Shown here: one piece after another, positions 27,541 through 38,347 of the stretch
Layout: each line of letters opens with the position of its first letter
How positions within the stretch are numbered: position 1 is the first letter of the stretch
From: Burkholderiaceae bacterium
GTDB taxonomy: Bacteria; Pseudomonadota; Gammaproteobacteria; Burkholderiales; Burkholderiaceae_E
Assembly: GCA_027493945.1 (NCBI GenBank)
Contig: JAOSJU010000001.1
Span: 2,533,658 to 2,597,657 of the forward strand
Reading direction: 5' to 3'
DNA: 64,000 nt
Notes under the pieces: generated by a model
Database searches by the model: none
What the model was told of the DNA's origin: nothing
The model's input: the letters and a program-made list of their open reading frames with translations, nothing else
Position numbers and translations under genes: made by a program

Positions 27541-29459
27541 ATGGATACCCGGCAAACTCCGCGCCGAGGGCATGGCCCGGTCAGGATCGGCGGCGCCTCC
27601 GGCTTCTGGGGCGACAGCGCGGTGGCTGCGCCGCAGCTGGTCGCGAGCGGCGCGATCGACTACCTCGTGTTCGACTATCTGGCCGAGCTCACGATGTCGA
27701 TCCTCGCTGGCGCTCGCCTGAAGAAGCCCGAAGCCGGCTATGCCACCGACTTCGTCGGCGTCGCGATGAAGTCGGTGCTGCGCGAGGTCGCCGCGCGCGG
27801 CATCCGCGTGGTGAGCAACGCCGGCGGCGTCAATCCCCACGGCTGCGCGCGCGCGCTGGCCGCGCTGGCGGCGGCGCAGGGCGTCGAGCTGCGCATCGCG
27901 GTGGTCGAAGGCGACGACGTGATGCCGCTGCTGCCGGCGCTGCGCGCAGAGGGCGTGCGCGAGATGCAGGCCGAGGCGCCGCTGCCGCAAAAGGTGCTGA
28001 GCGCCAATGCGTATCTCGGCGCAACGCCGATCCGTGTCGCGCTCGACGCGGGCGCACAGGTGGTGATCACCGGACGCTGCGTCGACTCGGCGGTGACGCT
28101 GGGCGTGCTGATGCACGAATTCGGCTGGACCGACTACGACCGGCTCGCGGGCGGCAGCCTCGCCGGCCACGTCATCGAGTGCGGCTGCCGAGGGCCACCG
28201 GCGGGCTGTATACCGACTGGGATACGGTGCCCGACTGGCCCGTCATCGGCTACCCGATCGTCGAATGCGAAGCCGACGGCAGCTTCGTCGTCGGCAAGCC
28301 CGCCGGCACGGGCGGCAAGGTGACGCCGGCGGTCGTGGCAGAGCAGATGCTCTACGAGATCGGCGATCCCGCCGCCTATCTGCTGCCGGACGTCGTCTGC
28401 GACTTCACCGCGGTGACGATGGCTCCGGTCGGCGAAGACCGCGTGCAGGTGCGCGGCGCGCGCGGCCGCGCGCCGGGCCCGGCCTGCAAGGTCAGCGCGA
28501 CCTTCGCCGAAGGCTTCCGCAGCAGCGCGCAGCTGACGATCGTCGGCTTCGAGGCAGCGGCCAAGGCGCGGCGCACCGGCGAGGCGATCCTGGCGCGCAC
28601 CCGGTCGATGTTCGCGCGGCTCGGCTGGCCCGATTACAGCGCGACGCTCGTCGAAGTGCTGGGCGCCGAGAGCTGCTACGGGCCGCATGCGCGCGACGGG
28701 GCGCTCGCCACGCGCGAGGCGGTACTGCGCGTGAGCGCGACACATCCGATGCGCGAGGCACTGGAGTTGTTCGCGCGCGAAATCGCCCCGGCGGGCACTT
28801 CATGGGCTCCCGGCACCACCGGCGCCGGGGGCCGGCCGTCGGTGTCGCCGTCGATCCGGCAGTACGCGTTCCTGCTCGACAAGGCGCGCGTGGCGCCCGC
28901 GGTCGTGATCGGGGAGCAGCGCATCGCCGTGCCGGCGGCGGTGCACCCGCAACCGGAGCGGGCGCAGCCGGATCCGATGACGGACACCGCACCGACCGCA
29001 GGCGCCGTAATCGGGCAGGCGCTGCAGCCCGATGCGCCGGCGCCTGCTGGGCAGCATGCCGACGACGAGCGCATCGAAGTGCCGCTGATCCGCATCGCCC
29101 ACGCGCGCAGCGGCGACAAGGGCGACACCTCGAACATCGGGCTGATCGCGCGCAGCCCCGGGCTGCTCGCGGTGCTGCGCGAGCAGGTGACCGCCGAACG
29201 CGTCGCCGCCTATCTTGCTCATCTGGTGCAGGGTCCGGTCACGCGCTACGAGGTGCCCGGCATCCATGCGCTGAATTTCGTCTGCGAGCGCGCGCTCGGT
29301 GGCGGCGGCATGGCCTCGCTTCGCAACGATCCGCTCGGCAAGGCGATGGCGCAGATCCTGCTCTCGATGCCCGTGCGCGTGCCACCGGGCCTGCTCGACG
29401 CCCCGCTCACGACAAAGGGGGTTGTCGCGGTTCGCGACAACATGATCGTCAGGCCTTGA
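27541..29459 (+). CDS. AtuA-family (DUF1446) protein, frameshifted
   Basis: About 639 residues after correction. The N-terminal AtuA region has RIGGASGFWGDSAVAAPQLV, DYLAELTMSILA and VSNAGGVNPHGCA. The frame breaks near 28184-28192 within ..HVIECGC; the other frame continues GGLYTDWDTVPDWPVIGYP. The C-terminal ferredoxin-fold domain (RIAHARSGDKGDTSNIGLI) is fused in the same gene. The family is named after acyclic terpene utilisation in Pseudomonas; the reaction is not established. It lies next to an AraC regulator and a liv-type transporter, suggesting one catabolic locus. Confidence 0.85.
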
Positions 29460-29491
29460 CGGAGCGTGACGGGGCGCGTCGGGCGGGCGAA

Positions 29492-30458
29492 TCAGGTCGT
29501 CACGACCCGGCGCTGCGCCCGCCACTCGCTCGGCGTGACGCCGAAGCGCGCCTTGAAGGCGCGACTGAAGTGCGCCGGGTGGTTGAAGCCGCGGCGCAAT
29601 GCGATCCCGGTGATCGAGGCCGGGTTGTGGCGACGATCCTCGAAGTCGCGCCGGCACGCTTCGAGCCGTTGCGCGAGCACGTAACCGGCCACGCCGTCGG
29701 GTTCGTCGCAGAACGCGTTGTACAGCTGGCGGCGGCTGCAGTTGAGTTCGACCGCGATCGCGTCCACGGACAGCCGCGGGTCGCCGAGGCGGCGCGCCAC
29801 CAGCTGCTTGATGCGCTCGCGCAGCGCCTCGCGCTGCGTCGGCGCGCTGTCGCGTCCCGCCAGTTCGAGCAGCGACAGTTGCACCAGCTGCATGATCGAT
29901 TCGCCGACGCCGCGCGCGGCCGAGGGCGCGATCGAGGGCAGTTCCTGCCAGGCGCCGCGCATTGCCTGCAGCGCCAGCCGCGAGATGCCCCCCGTGGCTG
30001 CCCAGCCGCAGCGCCATCAGCTTGTCCAGCGGAAGGCCGCGCTCGACCAGCCGCGCCTTGGGCACCATCACGATCAGGTGCTCGACGCGCACCGGGTTGG
30101 CCACCCGGTAGCTGTCGGTGGTGTCGTAGATGCACCATTCGCCCGGCGACACCCAGGCCTGGCGCCCCTGTTGCTCGACGCCTGCGGTGCCGCGATACGG
30201 CGCGACGATCTTCAGGTAGCCGACGTCGCTGCCGCGCACCTGCCGGTCGCTCTTCAGCACGCGATGGCGATCGGCCTCGAGCCGCGTGAGCACGACGTCG
30301 CCCGCGTGCTCGGTCGCCATGTGGCCGTCGAAGTCGGTGTCGCCATAGACGTCCGACTGCAGTCCGAAGAAGATCCGGTCGATCCAGTCCGACCAGTACC
30401 CCACGCGCTCGCGCGGCGACACGAGGTCGGTGCTCATCGTCGGCGTGAAGCTGGGCAT
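29492..30458 (-). CDS. AraC-family transcriptional regulator, frameshifted at a C run
   Basis: About 321 residues. The N-terminal sensor domain (WCIYDTTDSYRVANPVRVEH, typical of AraC-binding-like domains) reads from ATG 30458, which has GGGAGA upstream. At the C6 run 29988-29993 the frame breaks; one base fewer gives SHGGISRLALQAM and the C-terminal HTH domain (LSVDAIAVELNCSRRQLYNA, GIALRRGFNHPAHFSRAFK). It converges with the AtuA gene and diverges from livK, so it probably controls one or both. Confidence 0.9.
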
Positions 30459-30543
30459 GCGGCTCTCCCGGGCCAGGCGCGGTGGGCCCGATTATCCGGA
30501 TCGCCCCGGCTTCGGGGGCAAGCCCCCGCGGCGCGCGGGTCGA

Positions 30544-30557
30544 TACTAGGGAAAGTA
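30544..30557. promoter_or_regulatory. possible operator, dyad TACT-N6-AGTA
   Basis: The divergent AraC/livK spacer contains an AT-richer patch with a short dyad (TACTAGGGAAAGTA) followed by a G-run. It stands out from the surrounding GC-rich sequence. Assignment as an operator is inference only. Confidence 0.25.
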
Positions 30558-30693
30558 CGGGGGTGGGCATGCACAAATCGTCAAGCTCGCCTGCACGGCA
30601 GGAGAAGCGCTCCGCGCCGCCCCTTCGTATGATCTCCGCGAGACAGCCATCCGGCTGCCCGTCCGGCCAACGAGAGCCCGAAGGAGACACACG

Positions 30694-31895
30694 ATGAGCA
30701 CTCCCGAGTCCGCCACCCGCCGTACCACCGTGCAGGCCATCGGCGCCGGCGCGGCGGCCCTCGCCATGCCCGCGGTGACGCGGGCGCAGTCGGCGCCGGT
30801 GCGCATCGGCTACGCGATCGCGCGCACCGGCCCGTGGGCCGGCGGCGCGCAGGTGAGCCAGGAGCCGAATTTCCTGATGTGGGCCGAGCAGCAGAACGCG
30901 GCCGGCGGCCTCGACGTGAAGGGCATGCGGCGCAGGATCGAGCTGATCGGCTACGACGACCGCAGCGAGACCGAGACCTGCATCCGCACCTACGAGAAGC
31001 TGATGGGCAGCGACAAGGTCGACCTGATCCTGCCACCATGGGGGTCGAACGCCAACTTCGCGCTGGCGCCGCTGGCCAACCGCTTCGGCTATCCGATGCT
31101 CGCGCCCACCGCGCTGTCGCGCAAGCTGATCGACATGCGGCTGCCGTACTTCTTCTCGCTGCTGCAGCAGCCCGACCGGATGATGGGCGCGCTGGTCGAC
31201 ATGCTGGTCGCCAACAACGTGAAGTCGATCGCGATCCTGTACATGGACGACCTCTTCGGCCCGGAGAACTTCGCCGCGCTCAACGGCGCGCTGAAGAAGA
31301 CGAGCATCCGGTGGTCGAGCGCAAGGGCTATCCGCTGGGCGTGAAAGACCTCTCGCCGGTGCTGCGCACGATCAAGGACCAGAACCCCGATGCCTTCATC
31401 GGCATCACGTATCCGCCCGACACCATCCTCGCCAGCAAGCAGTCGAAGGAGATCGGCTTCAATCCGAAGATCTTCTACGCATCGGTCGGCACCGCGTTCC
31501 AGCTGTATCGCAACGTGATCGGTGCGGCCGCCGAGGGCGTGACCGGCATGGGCTCGTGGAACTCGAAGACCACGCCGGGCGCGAAGGCGTATTTCGAGGC
31601 CCACAAGGCCAAATTCGGCGGCAAGGAGCCCGATCGCTGGGCGAGCGGCCACTGCTGGGCGGGGCTGGAGATCCTGACGCAGGCGGTGGCGAAGGTCGGC
31701 CTCGATCGCAAGGCGATCCGCGACCATGTCGCGCGCAACGAGCACAAGACGATCGTCGGTCCGATCCGCTTCGAGGGCAGCGAGAACATGTCGACGCCGG
31801 GCACCGTCTCCCAATGGCAGAAGGGCGAGTTCGAGGTGGTCTGGCCGCGTAGCGTGGCCACCGCGCAGCTGGTCATGCCCAAGCCGGCCTGGTAG
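30694..31895 (+). CDS. branched-chain amino-acid-type ABC transporter substrate-binding protein, frameshifted
   Basis: About 400 residues. The N-terminus carries twin arginines (TRRTTVQAIGAGAAALAMPA), suggesting Tat export. The type I periplasmic-binding fold of LivK-like receptors follows (VRIGYAIARTGPWAGGAQ, LIGYDDRSETETCIRTYEKL). The frame breaks near 31308; the next frame gives VVERKGYPLGVKDLSPVL and runs to the stop at 31893-31895. One missing base explains the shift. It heads the transporter operon; AAGGAGA is a good ribosome site. The ligand is unknown and may be an aromatic or other organic acid rather than an amino acid. Confidence 0.9.
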
Positions 31896-31911
31896 GCGCG
31901 CCGCCCGCGCG

Positions 31912-32787
31912 ATGTCGGCCACCGCATGGTTCGAGCTGATCGCCTCCGGCCTGATCACCGGAGGCGTCTATGCGCTGATCGCGCTCGGGTTGAACCTGCA
32001 GTACGGGCTGATGCGGGTGCTGAACATCGCCCACGGCGAGTTCCTGATGCTGGGCGGATTCGCGACCTGGTTCGCGTACACGCAGTTCGGGATTTCGCCG
32101 CTGCTGATGGCGCCGGTCGCGTTCGCGATCATGACGGGGCTCGGGCTCGTCATCCACCGGCTGGTCTTCAGGCGGCTGGCGGCCACCTCTCCCGACATCG
32201 ACGTGTTCGAGGCGCGCGGGCTGATGGTGGCCTTCGGCCTGATGTTCCTGGTGCAGAACTTCGCGTCGCTGGTCTGGGGGGGCGAGCTGCGCGGCTATGA
32301 CTACCTGACCGATCCGGTCGCGGTGGCGGGCACGCGCTTCGCCGGCAACAAGCTGGTGCTGCTCGCGGTGGCGCTGGCGGCGAGCATCGCACTGATCGTG
32401 CTGCTGCGGCGCACGCTGCTGGGCAAGGGGGTGCGCGCGCTGATGCAGTCGCCCACCGGCGCGCAGCTGGTGGGCATCGACACCGAGCGGCTGCACCCGA
32501 TGATGTTCGGCATCGGCCTGGGGCTGGCCGGACTCGCCGGCAGCCTGCTGTCGATGGCCTACGCGGTCTCGCCGTCGATCGGCGAGCCCTACACCGTCAC
32601 CGCGCTGATCGTCATCACGCTCGGCGGCTTCGGCAGCATGGCCGGAAGCCTGGCCGCAGGCCTGGCGCTCGGCGTCATCGAGGCGCTGGGCATGCACTTC
32701 ACCAGCCCGTCGCTGAAGTCGCTGCTGTCGTACGGCATTTTCATCGCGGTGCTGCTGTGGAAGCCCAACGGGCTGTTCAAACGATGA
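31912..32787 (+). CDS. livH: LivH-family ABC transporter permease
   Basis: 291 residues, all-helical membrane protein. Family motifs: GLITGGVYALIALGLNLQYG, RVLNIAHGEFLMLGG, QLVGIDTERLHPMMFGIG (cytoplasmic coupling loop) and VITLGGFGSMAGSL. Starts 16 nt after the binding-protein gene and overlaps livM by 4 nt (ATGA). The inner-membrane half-channel pairs with LivM. Confidence 0.92.
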   Translation: MSATAWFELIASGLITGGVYALIALGLNLQYGLMRVLNIAHGEFLMLGGFATWFAYTQFGISPLLMAPVAFAIMTGLGLVIHRLVFRRLAATSPDIDVFEARGLMVAFGLMFLVQNFASLVWGGELRGYDYLTDPVAVAGTRFAGNKLVLLAVALAASIALIVLLRRTLLGKGVRALMQSPTGAQLVGIDTERLHPMMFGIGLGLAGLAGSLLSMAYAVSPSIGEPYTVTALIVITLGGFGSMAGSLAAGLALGVIEALGMHFTSPSLKSLLSYGIFIAVLLWKPNGLFKR

Positions 32788-33767
32788 GCCTCGCGCGCAT
32801 TCCGGGCCGCGACATCGCGATCCTGCTCGCGCTTGCCGGCGCGGCGGCCGCGCTGCCCGCGTGGTCCAGCGACTTCGTGGTGTCGATGGCGCTCAGCTGC
32901 CTGATGTACGTGGCGCTGTCGTCGAGCTGGGCGCTGTTCTGCGGCCCGACCCGCTACATGTCGCTGGCCACTTCGGCGTTCTTCGGCGTGGGCGCCTACG
33001 TGGGCGCGCTCACGCTCGACCAGCTGCCGTGGGCGGGCGCGATCGCGCTCGGCGCAGCGATCTCGGTGCTGGTCGCGGTGGTGATGGGCAGCGCGGTGCT
33101 GCACCTGCGCGGCACTTATTTCGCCGTGCTCACTTTCGGCATGACCGAGCTGATCCGCCTCGCGATCACCTATGCCGAGAAGGAGTACGCGGGCACCGTG
33201 GGCCGCGTGCTGGTCGTCGTTCCCGAGTCGGGCACCGTCTACCTGACGATGCTCGCGCTCGCGGTGCTCGCCGTGGCGACCGCGAGCGTCGTGCGGAGCA
33301 GCCGGCTCGGGCTCGCGCTGGCCGGCATCGGCGGCGACGAGCAGCGCGCGCAGACGCTGGGCGTGAACACGCGGCGGGTCAAGGTGACCGGTTTCGCGAT
33401 CACTGCCGCATTCGCCGGCGCCACCGGCGCCGCGATGAGCGTGCGCTGGACCTACATCGACCCGATGACCGTGTTCAACCCGTTCATCGGCTTCCAGACC
33501 GTGCTGATCGCGCTGATCGGCGGCGCCGCCACGCTGTGGGGGCCGCTGATTGCCGCGGTCGCGTTCAGCCTGCTCGCCGAGGCGCTGCGGCTGCAGTTGC
33601 CGCAGGTCTACATGATGGTGCTGGGCCTGCTGCTGATCCTGTCGGTGCTGTACCTGCCCGACGGCCTGGCGTCGCTGCGCCCGTCCACTTTCTCCGGCTG
33701 GCGCCGCGAGTTCGCTGCCTGGCGGCAGGCACGGCGCCTGCGCGCGAGCGAGGCCCGCGATGCATAA
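32784..33767 (+). CDS. livM: LivM-family ABC transporter permease
   Basis: 327 residues, multiple membrane segments. Motifs: SSSWALFCGPTRYMSLATSAFFGVGAY-like region, TFGMTELIRLAITY, coupling loop GGDEQRAQTLGVNTRRVK, FQTVLIALIGGAATLWGPL. The short basic C-terminal tail is hydrophilic. ATG 32784 is used because it overlaps the livH stop; the track start at 32757 is inside livH. Confidence 0.92.
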   Translation: MSLARIPGRDIAILLALAGAAAALPAWSSDFVVSMALSCLMYVALSSSWALFCGPTRYMSLATSAFFGVGAYVGALTLDQLPWAGAIALGAAISVLVAVVMGSAVLHLRGTYFAVLTFGMTELIRLAITYAEKEYAGTVGRVLVVVPESGTVYLTMLALAVLAVATASVVRSSRLGLALAGIGGDEQRAQTLGVNTRRVKVTGFAITAAFAGATGAAMSVRWTYIDPMTVFNPFIGFQTVLIALIGGAATLWGPLIAAVAFSLLAEALRLQLPQVYMMVLGLLLILSVLYLPDGLASLRPSTFSGWRREFAAWRQARRLRASEARDA

Positions 33768-34524
33768 GCCTCGGGAGAAGGGCGCGGCACTGCTCGAGGC
33801 ACGCGCGGTCACGGTGCGCTTCGGCGGCCTGACCGCGGTCGACGAGGTGAGCGCGCGTTTCGGCGCCGGCGAGCTGGTCGGCATCATCGGCCCGAACGGT
33901 GCCGGCAAGACCACGTTCTTCAATGCGCTGTCGGGCGTTGCGCCGCCCACTTCCGGCGACCTGCTGGTCGAAGGCGTGAAGATGACCGGCGCGCGGCCCG
34001 ATCGCTTCGCGCGCTGTGGCGTGGCGCGCACCTTCCAGACGCCGCGCGTGTTCGCCGGCCTTTCGGTTGCGGACAACGTCGACTTCGGCTTGCAGTTCGC
34101 CGGGCGCAAGCGCGAGGCGCCGCCGCTGCTGCGTGACGCACAGGCGATCCTGCAGGTGATCGGCCTCGCCGGGCAGGCCGGTTTGCCGGCGGCGGCGATC
34201 ACGCCGTCGCAGCAGCGGCTGCTGGAGATCGGCATGGCGCTGGCCACGCGGCCGAAGCTGCTGCTGCTCGACGAAGTGGCCGCGGGCCTCACCGAAAGCG
34301 AAGTCGACGACATGGCGCGGCTGATCCGCGGGCTGCGCGACGAGTTCGGGCTCACCGTGATCTGGATCGAGCACGCGGTCACCACGCTGATGCGCTACGT
34401 CGAGCGCGTGCTGGTGCTGCACCAGGGGCGCAAGATCGCCGACGCGCCGCCGCAGGAGGTGGTGCGCAACGCCGAGGTGATCGAGGCGTATCTCGGCGAC
34501 GAAATGGCCGAGGTTGCGCAATGA
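33760..34524 (+). CDS. livG: LivG-family ABC transporter ATPase
   Basis: 254 residues. Walker A GPNGAGKT, Walker B LLLLDEVAAGL and His switch WIEHAV. The signature motif is degenerate (ITPSQQRLLEIG rather than LSxGQQ), with Ser and Gln-Gln retained. It overlaps livM by 8 nt and livF by 4 nt. It energises the transporter together with LivF. Confidence 0.92.
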   Translation: MHKPREKGAALLEARAVTVRFGGLTAVDEVSARFGAGELVGIIGPNGAGKTTFFNALSGVAPPTSGDLLVEGVKMTGARPDRFARCGVARTFQTPRVFAGLSVADNVDFGLQFAGRKREAPPLLRDAQAILQVIGLAGQAGLPAAAITPSQQRLLEIGMALATRPKLLLLDEVAAGLTESEVDDMARLIRGLRDEFGLTVIWIEHAVTTLMRYVERVLVLHQGRKIADAPPQEVVRNAEVIEAYLGDEMAEVAQ

Positions 34525-35366
34525 CGACCTTCGCGCACGGCGAGACGGCAGCCAGCGCGGCCCCCGCGCAGCGCACACAGCCGGCGCACCTCGAGGTGCG
34601 CGGCCTGAGCGCGGGCTACGGCGCGTTCCTGGTGCTGCGCGACCTCACGCTCGAGGCGCGCCCGGGCGTGACCGTCATCCTCGGCCCGAACGGCGCCGGG
34701 AAGAGCACGCTGCTCGAAGCGATCGCGGGGCTGCTGCCGCGAGGCGGCCAGGTGCTGCTCGACGGCGAGCCGATCCCGGCCGCGGCCAGGCCGAGCGACA
34801 TCGTGCGCCGCGGCCTCGCGCTGGTGGCCGAGGGTCGGCAGCTGTTTCCGCAGATGACGGTGCGCGAGAACCTCGAGCTCGGCGGCTGGCTGGTGTCGCC
34901 CGCCGAGCGCGCGGCGCGCATCGAGCAGGCGTTTCGCGACTTTCCGCGGCTGCGCGAGCGCGCCGGGCAGTACGCCGGAACGATGAGCGGCGGCGAGCAG
35001 CAGATGCTGGCGGTGGCGCGCGCGATGATGAGCGCGCCGCGGCTGCTGATGCTCGACGAGCCCTCGCTCGGCCTGGCGCCGAAGATGGTCGACGAGTTGC
35101 TCGCGATCGCCCGCCGCATCGCCGACCAGGGCACTACCGTGCTGATGGTCGAGCAGAACGTGCGCAAGTCGCTCGCCGTCGCCGACCGCGGCTACGTGCT
35201 CGAGCGCGGCAAGCTGGTGGCCAGCGGCCCGGCCGACCTGCTGGCGCGCTCGGCGGTCGTGCGCTCCGCCTATCTCGGCGCGCGCGCCGGGCCCGCGGCG
35301 GCGCCGTCCGCATCGGGCGCGTCGCCCACGACTTCCTCATCCCCTTCGACTTCACCGGAGAGACAC
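34521..35366 (+). CDS. livF: LivF-family ABC transporter ATPase (no stop before the aldehyde dehydrogenase)
   Basis: Walker A LGPNGAGKST, signature MSGGEQQMLAVARAM, Walker B LLMLDEPSLGLAPK and MVEQNV (His-loop position Gln). The conserved domain ends near residue 254 (VVRSAYLGARAG). The reading frame then continues through ~28 Ala/Ser/Pro/Thr-rich residues into the aldehyde dehydrogenase start with no stop, forming one 766-residue ORF. Either this is a real ATPase-dehydrogenase fusion or a stop was lost through an indel. The end given is the last base before the dehydrogenase ATG. Confidence 0.85.
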
Positions 35367-36821
35367 ATGTCCGACCTGTCCATGCTGATCAACGGCCTGG
35401 CCGTCGCCGCCGAGAAGGGCGCGACTTTCGAGCGGCGCAACCCGCTCGACGGCAGCCTGGCCACGCGCGCGCCGGCGGCCAGCGCCGCCGACGCGGTCGC
35501 CGCGGTCGAGGCCGCCGCCGAGGCGTTCCGGTCGTGGAGCCAGACCGGACCGAACGAACGACGCTCGCTGCTGTCGAAGGCGGCCGATGCGCTGGAGGCA
35601 CGCACGCCGAAGTTCGTCGAGGCGATGGCCGCCGAGACCGGCGCCACCGCGATGTGGGCCGGCTTCAACGCGCACCTGGCCGCGTCAATGCTGCGCGAGG
35701 CCGCCGCGCTCACCACGCGGCTGGGCGGCGAGATCATCCCGTCGGACGTGCCGGGCTCGCTCGCGATGGGCGTGCGCCAGCCGGCAGGGGTGGTGGTGGG
35801 CATCGCGCCGTGGAACGCGCCGATCATCCTCGGCGTGCGCGCGATCGCCACGCCGCTGGCCTGCGGCAACACCGTGGTGCTCAAGGGCAGCGAAAACTGC
35901 CCGCGCACGCACCAGCTGATCATCGAGTCGCTGCACGACGCGGGCTTCCCGGCCGGCGTGGTCAATTACGTCACCAATGCGCCGGCCGACGCCGGCACGG
36001 TGGTCGAGGCGATGGTCGCGCATCCGGCGGTGCGGCGCGTGAACTTCACCGGCAGCACGCGCGTCGGCAGGATCATCGCGACGACCTGCGCGAAGCACCT
36101 GAAGCCGGCGCTGCTCGAGCTCGGCGGCAAGGCCCCGATGCTGGTGCTCGACGACGCCGACCTGGACGTAGCGGTGAACGCCGCGACCTTCGGCAGCTTC
36201 GCCAACTCGGGGCAGATCTGCATGAGCACCGAGCGGCTGGTGGTCGACCAGAAGGTCGCCGACGAATTCGTCGCGAGGTTCGTCGCCAGGGCCGTCAAGC
36301 TTCCGCTCGGCGACCCGCGCAAGCCCGAGCCGGTGGTGCTCGGCTCGGTGATCGGCATGGGCACGGTCGAGCACTGCAACGCACTGATCGACGACGCGCT
36401 CGCCAGGGGCGCGAAGCTGCTGTGCGGCGGCAAGGCGAGCGACACGCTGATGCCGGCGACCGTGCTCGACCACGTCACTCGGGAGATGCGGATCTATCAC
36501 GAGGAGACCTTCGCGCCGGTGAAGTGCATCGTGCGCGTGAACGGCGTCGAGGAAGCCGTCGACTGCGCCAACGACAACGAGTACGGACTGAGCGCATCGG
36601 TGTTCGGCGGCGACGTCGCGCGCGCGATGAACGTCGCGCGCCGCATCGAGTCGGGCATCTGCCACGTGAACGGACCGACGGTGCACGACGAAGCGCACAT
36701 GCCGTTCGGCGGCGTCAAGGGCAGCGGCATGGGCCGCTTCGGTGGCAAGGCCGGCATCCACGAGTTCACCGAGCTGCGCTGGATCACGGTGCAGACCACG
36801 CCGCGCCATTACCCGTTCTAG
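35367..36821 (+). CDS. aldehyde dehydrogenase (NAD(P)-dependent)
   Basis: 484 residues from ATG 35367, which has its own GGAGAG ribosome site 5-10 nt upstream and gives the normal family length. Motifs: [37 protein letters not shown] (general-base Glu) and [14 protein letters not shown] (catalytic Cys). It most resembles vanillin/salicylaldehyde-type dehydrogenases; the substrate is inferred only. Its position in the liv operon suggests it oxidises an aldehyde derived from the imported compound. The frame is continuous with livF. Confidence 0.92.
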   Translation: MSDLSMLINGLAVAAEKGATFERRNPLDGSLATRAPAASAADAVAAVEAAAEAFRSWSQTGPNERRSLLSKAADALEARTPKFVEAMAAETGATAMWAGFNAHLAASMLREAAALTTRLGGEIIPSDVPGSLAMGVRQPAGVVVGIAPWNAPIILGVRAIATPLACGNTVVLKGSENCPRTHQLIIESLHDAGFPAGVVNYVTNAPADAGTVVEAMVAHPAVRRVNFTGSTRVGRIIATTCAKHLKPALLELGGKAPMLVLDDADLDVAVNAATFGSFANSGQICMSTERLVVDQKVADEFVARFVARAVKLPLGDPRKPEPVVLGSVIGMGTVEHCNALIDDALARGAKLLCGGKASDTLMPATVLDHVTREMRIYHEETFAPVKCIVRVNGVEEAVDCANDNEYGLSASVFGGDVARAMNVARRIESGICHVNGPTVHDEAHMPFGGVKGSGMGRFGGKAGIHEFTELRWITVQTTPRHYPF

Positions 36822-36828
36822 GTCCCAC

Positions 36829-36834
36829 TACAAT
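36829..36834 (+). promoter_or_regulatory. -10 element (TACAAT) of the GNAT gene
   Basis: TACAAT ends 6 nt before the ATG at 36841, so transcription would start at the A of the start codon (leaderless). It lies 7 nt after the dehydrogenase stop. No good -35. Confidence 0.5.
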
Positions 36835-36840
36835 CCGGGC

Positions 36841-37329
36841 ATGTCCGCCGGCGACGCCACGATCGTCATTGCGCGCAGCGGCGCCGACTTCGCCGCGGCG
36901 CGCGCGCTGTTCGAGGAGTACGCGACGCAGCTCGGCATCGACCTGTGCTTCCAGGGGTTCGAGGCCGAGCTCTCGAACCTGCCCGCGATGTACGGGCCGC
37001 CGGCGGGCCGCCTGCTGCTCGCCCGCCAGGACGGCGCGTTCGTCGGCTGCGTCGGCGTGCGCGCGCTCGCGGACGGAGACTGCGAGATGAAGCGCCTGTA
37101 CGCGCGCGACAGCACGCGCGGCCGCGGGCTCGGGCGCGCGCTGGCGGTCGCCGCGATCTCGGCGGCGCGCGAGCTCGGCTATTCGCGGATGCTGCTCGAC
37201 ACGCTCGGCACCATGAGCGCTGCGCGCGCGCTGTACGCGTCGCTCGGCTTTCGCGAGACGGCGCCGTACTACGACAACCCGAACGACGACGTGAAGTACC
37301 TCGAACTCGATCTGCGGGGATCGCGTTGA
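36841..37329 (+). CDS. GNAT-family N-acetyltransferase
   Basis: 162 residues. Acetyl-CoA-binding motif [18 protein letters not shown] (the RGxGxG/A loop), preceded by CEMKRLYA and followed by [17 protein letters not shown]. Small-molecule or protein acetylation; substrate unknown. ATG 36841 is chosen over the track start at 36742, which lies in the dehydrogenase. Converges with lipA. Confidence 0.9.
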   Translation: MSAGDATIVIARSGADFAAARALFEEYATQLGIDLCFQGFEAELSNLPAMYGPPAGRLLLARQDGAFVGCVGVRALADGDCEMKRLYARDSTRGRGLGRALAVAAISAARELGYSRMLLDTLGTMSAARALYASLGFRETAPYYDNPNDDVKYLELDLRGSR

Positions 37330-37345
37330 GCGAAGGCTGCCGGCC

Positions 37346-38347
37346 TCAGCCGGCCTGCGCGCGCGCACGCAGCCCCGCCGCGTGCGCCTGCTCGTCGGCG
37401 TGATACGACGAGCGCACCAGCGCGCCGACCGCGGCGTGCGAGAAACCCATCTCGCGCGCCTGCGCACCGAACATCCGGAAGGTGTCGGGATGCACGTAGC
37501 GGCGCACCGGCAGGTGTGCGTTCGACGGCGCCAGGTACTGGCCGATGGTCAGCATGTCGATGTCGTGCGCGCGCATGTCGCGCATCACCGCGAGGATCTC
37601 GTCGTCGGTCTCGCCCAGCCCGACCATCAGCCCCGACTTCGTCGGCACGCCCGGCACGCGGCGCTTGAACTCGGCCAGAAGCTTCAGCGAATGCGCGTAG
37701 TCGGACCCGGGGCGGGCCTCGCGATACAGCCGCGGCACCGTCTCGAGGTTGTGGTTCATCACGTCCGGCGGGGCGAGTTCGAGGATCGCCAGCGCGCGGT
37801 CCATGCGTCCGCGGAAATCGGGCACCAGCACCTCGATGCGCGTGGCCGGCGACAGCTCGCGCACCTTGCGGATGCAGTCGACGAAGTGCTGCGCGCCGCC
37901 GTCGCGCAGGTCGTCGCGGTCGACGCTGGTGATGACCGCGTACGACAGCCTCAGCGCGGCGATCGTCTTCGCCAGGTTCTCCGGCTCGGCCGGGTCGAGC
38001 GGAGCCGGGCGGCCGTGGCCGACGTCGCAGAACGGGCAGCGACGCGTGCAGATGTCGCCCATGATCATGAAGGTGGCGGTGCCCCGGCCGAAGCACTCGC
38101 CGATGTTCGGGCACGCGGCCTCCTCGCAGACCGTGTGCAACCGGTGCTCGCGCAGGATCTGCTTGATCTCCTGGAAGCGGGCGGCGTTCGGGCCGGCGCG
38201 AACGCGGATCCAGTCGGGCTTCTTCAGCACCTCGGCCGGGTGAACGATCTTCACCGGAATGCGCGAGGTCTTGTCGGCGCCTCTCTGCTTGACGGGCGCA
38301 GGGTTGCCGGCAGCGGCCGGCGCGGAAGGATCGAGGGGCGAGGTCAT
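37346..38347 (-). CDS. lipA: lipoyl synthase
   Basis: 333 residues. Radical SAM cluster CTRRCPFC and the auxiliary cluster cysteines [14 protein letters not shown]-terminal SSYHADE motif carrying the Ser ligand. Inserts two sulfurs into octanoyl groups on lipoyl-dependent enzymes. Starts inside the lipB 3' end (4-nt overlap), last gene of the dacC-dat-ybeD-lipB-lipA cluster. Confidence 0.97.
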   Translation of the reverse strand: MTSPLDPSAPAAAGNPAPVKQRGADKTSRIPVKIVHPAEVLKKPDWIRVRAGPNAARFQEIKQILREHRLHTVCEEAACPNIGECFGRGTATFMIMGDICTRRCPFCDVGHGRPAPLDPAEPENLAKTIAALRLSYAVITSVDRDDLRDGGAQHFVDCIRKVRELSPATRIEVLVPDFRGRMDRALAILELAPPDVMNHNLETVPRLYREARPGSDYAHSLKLLAEFKRRVPGVPTKSGLMVGLGETDDEILAVMRDMRAHDIDMLTIGQYLAPSNAHLPVRRYVHPDTFRMFGAQAREMGFSHAAVGALVRSSYHADEQAHAAGLRARAQAG

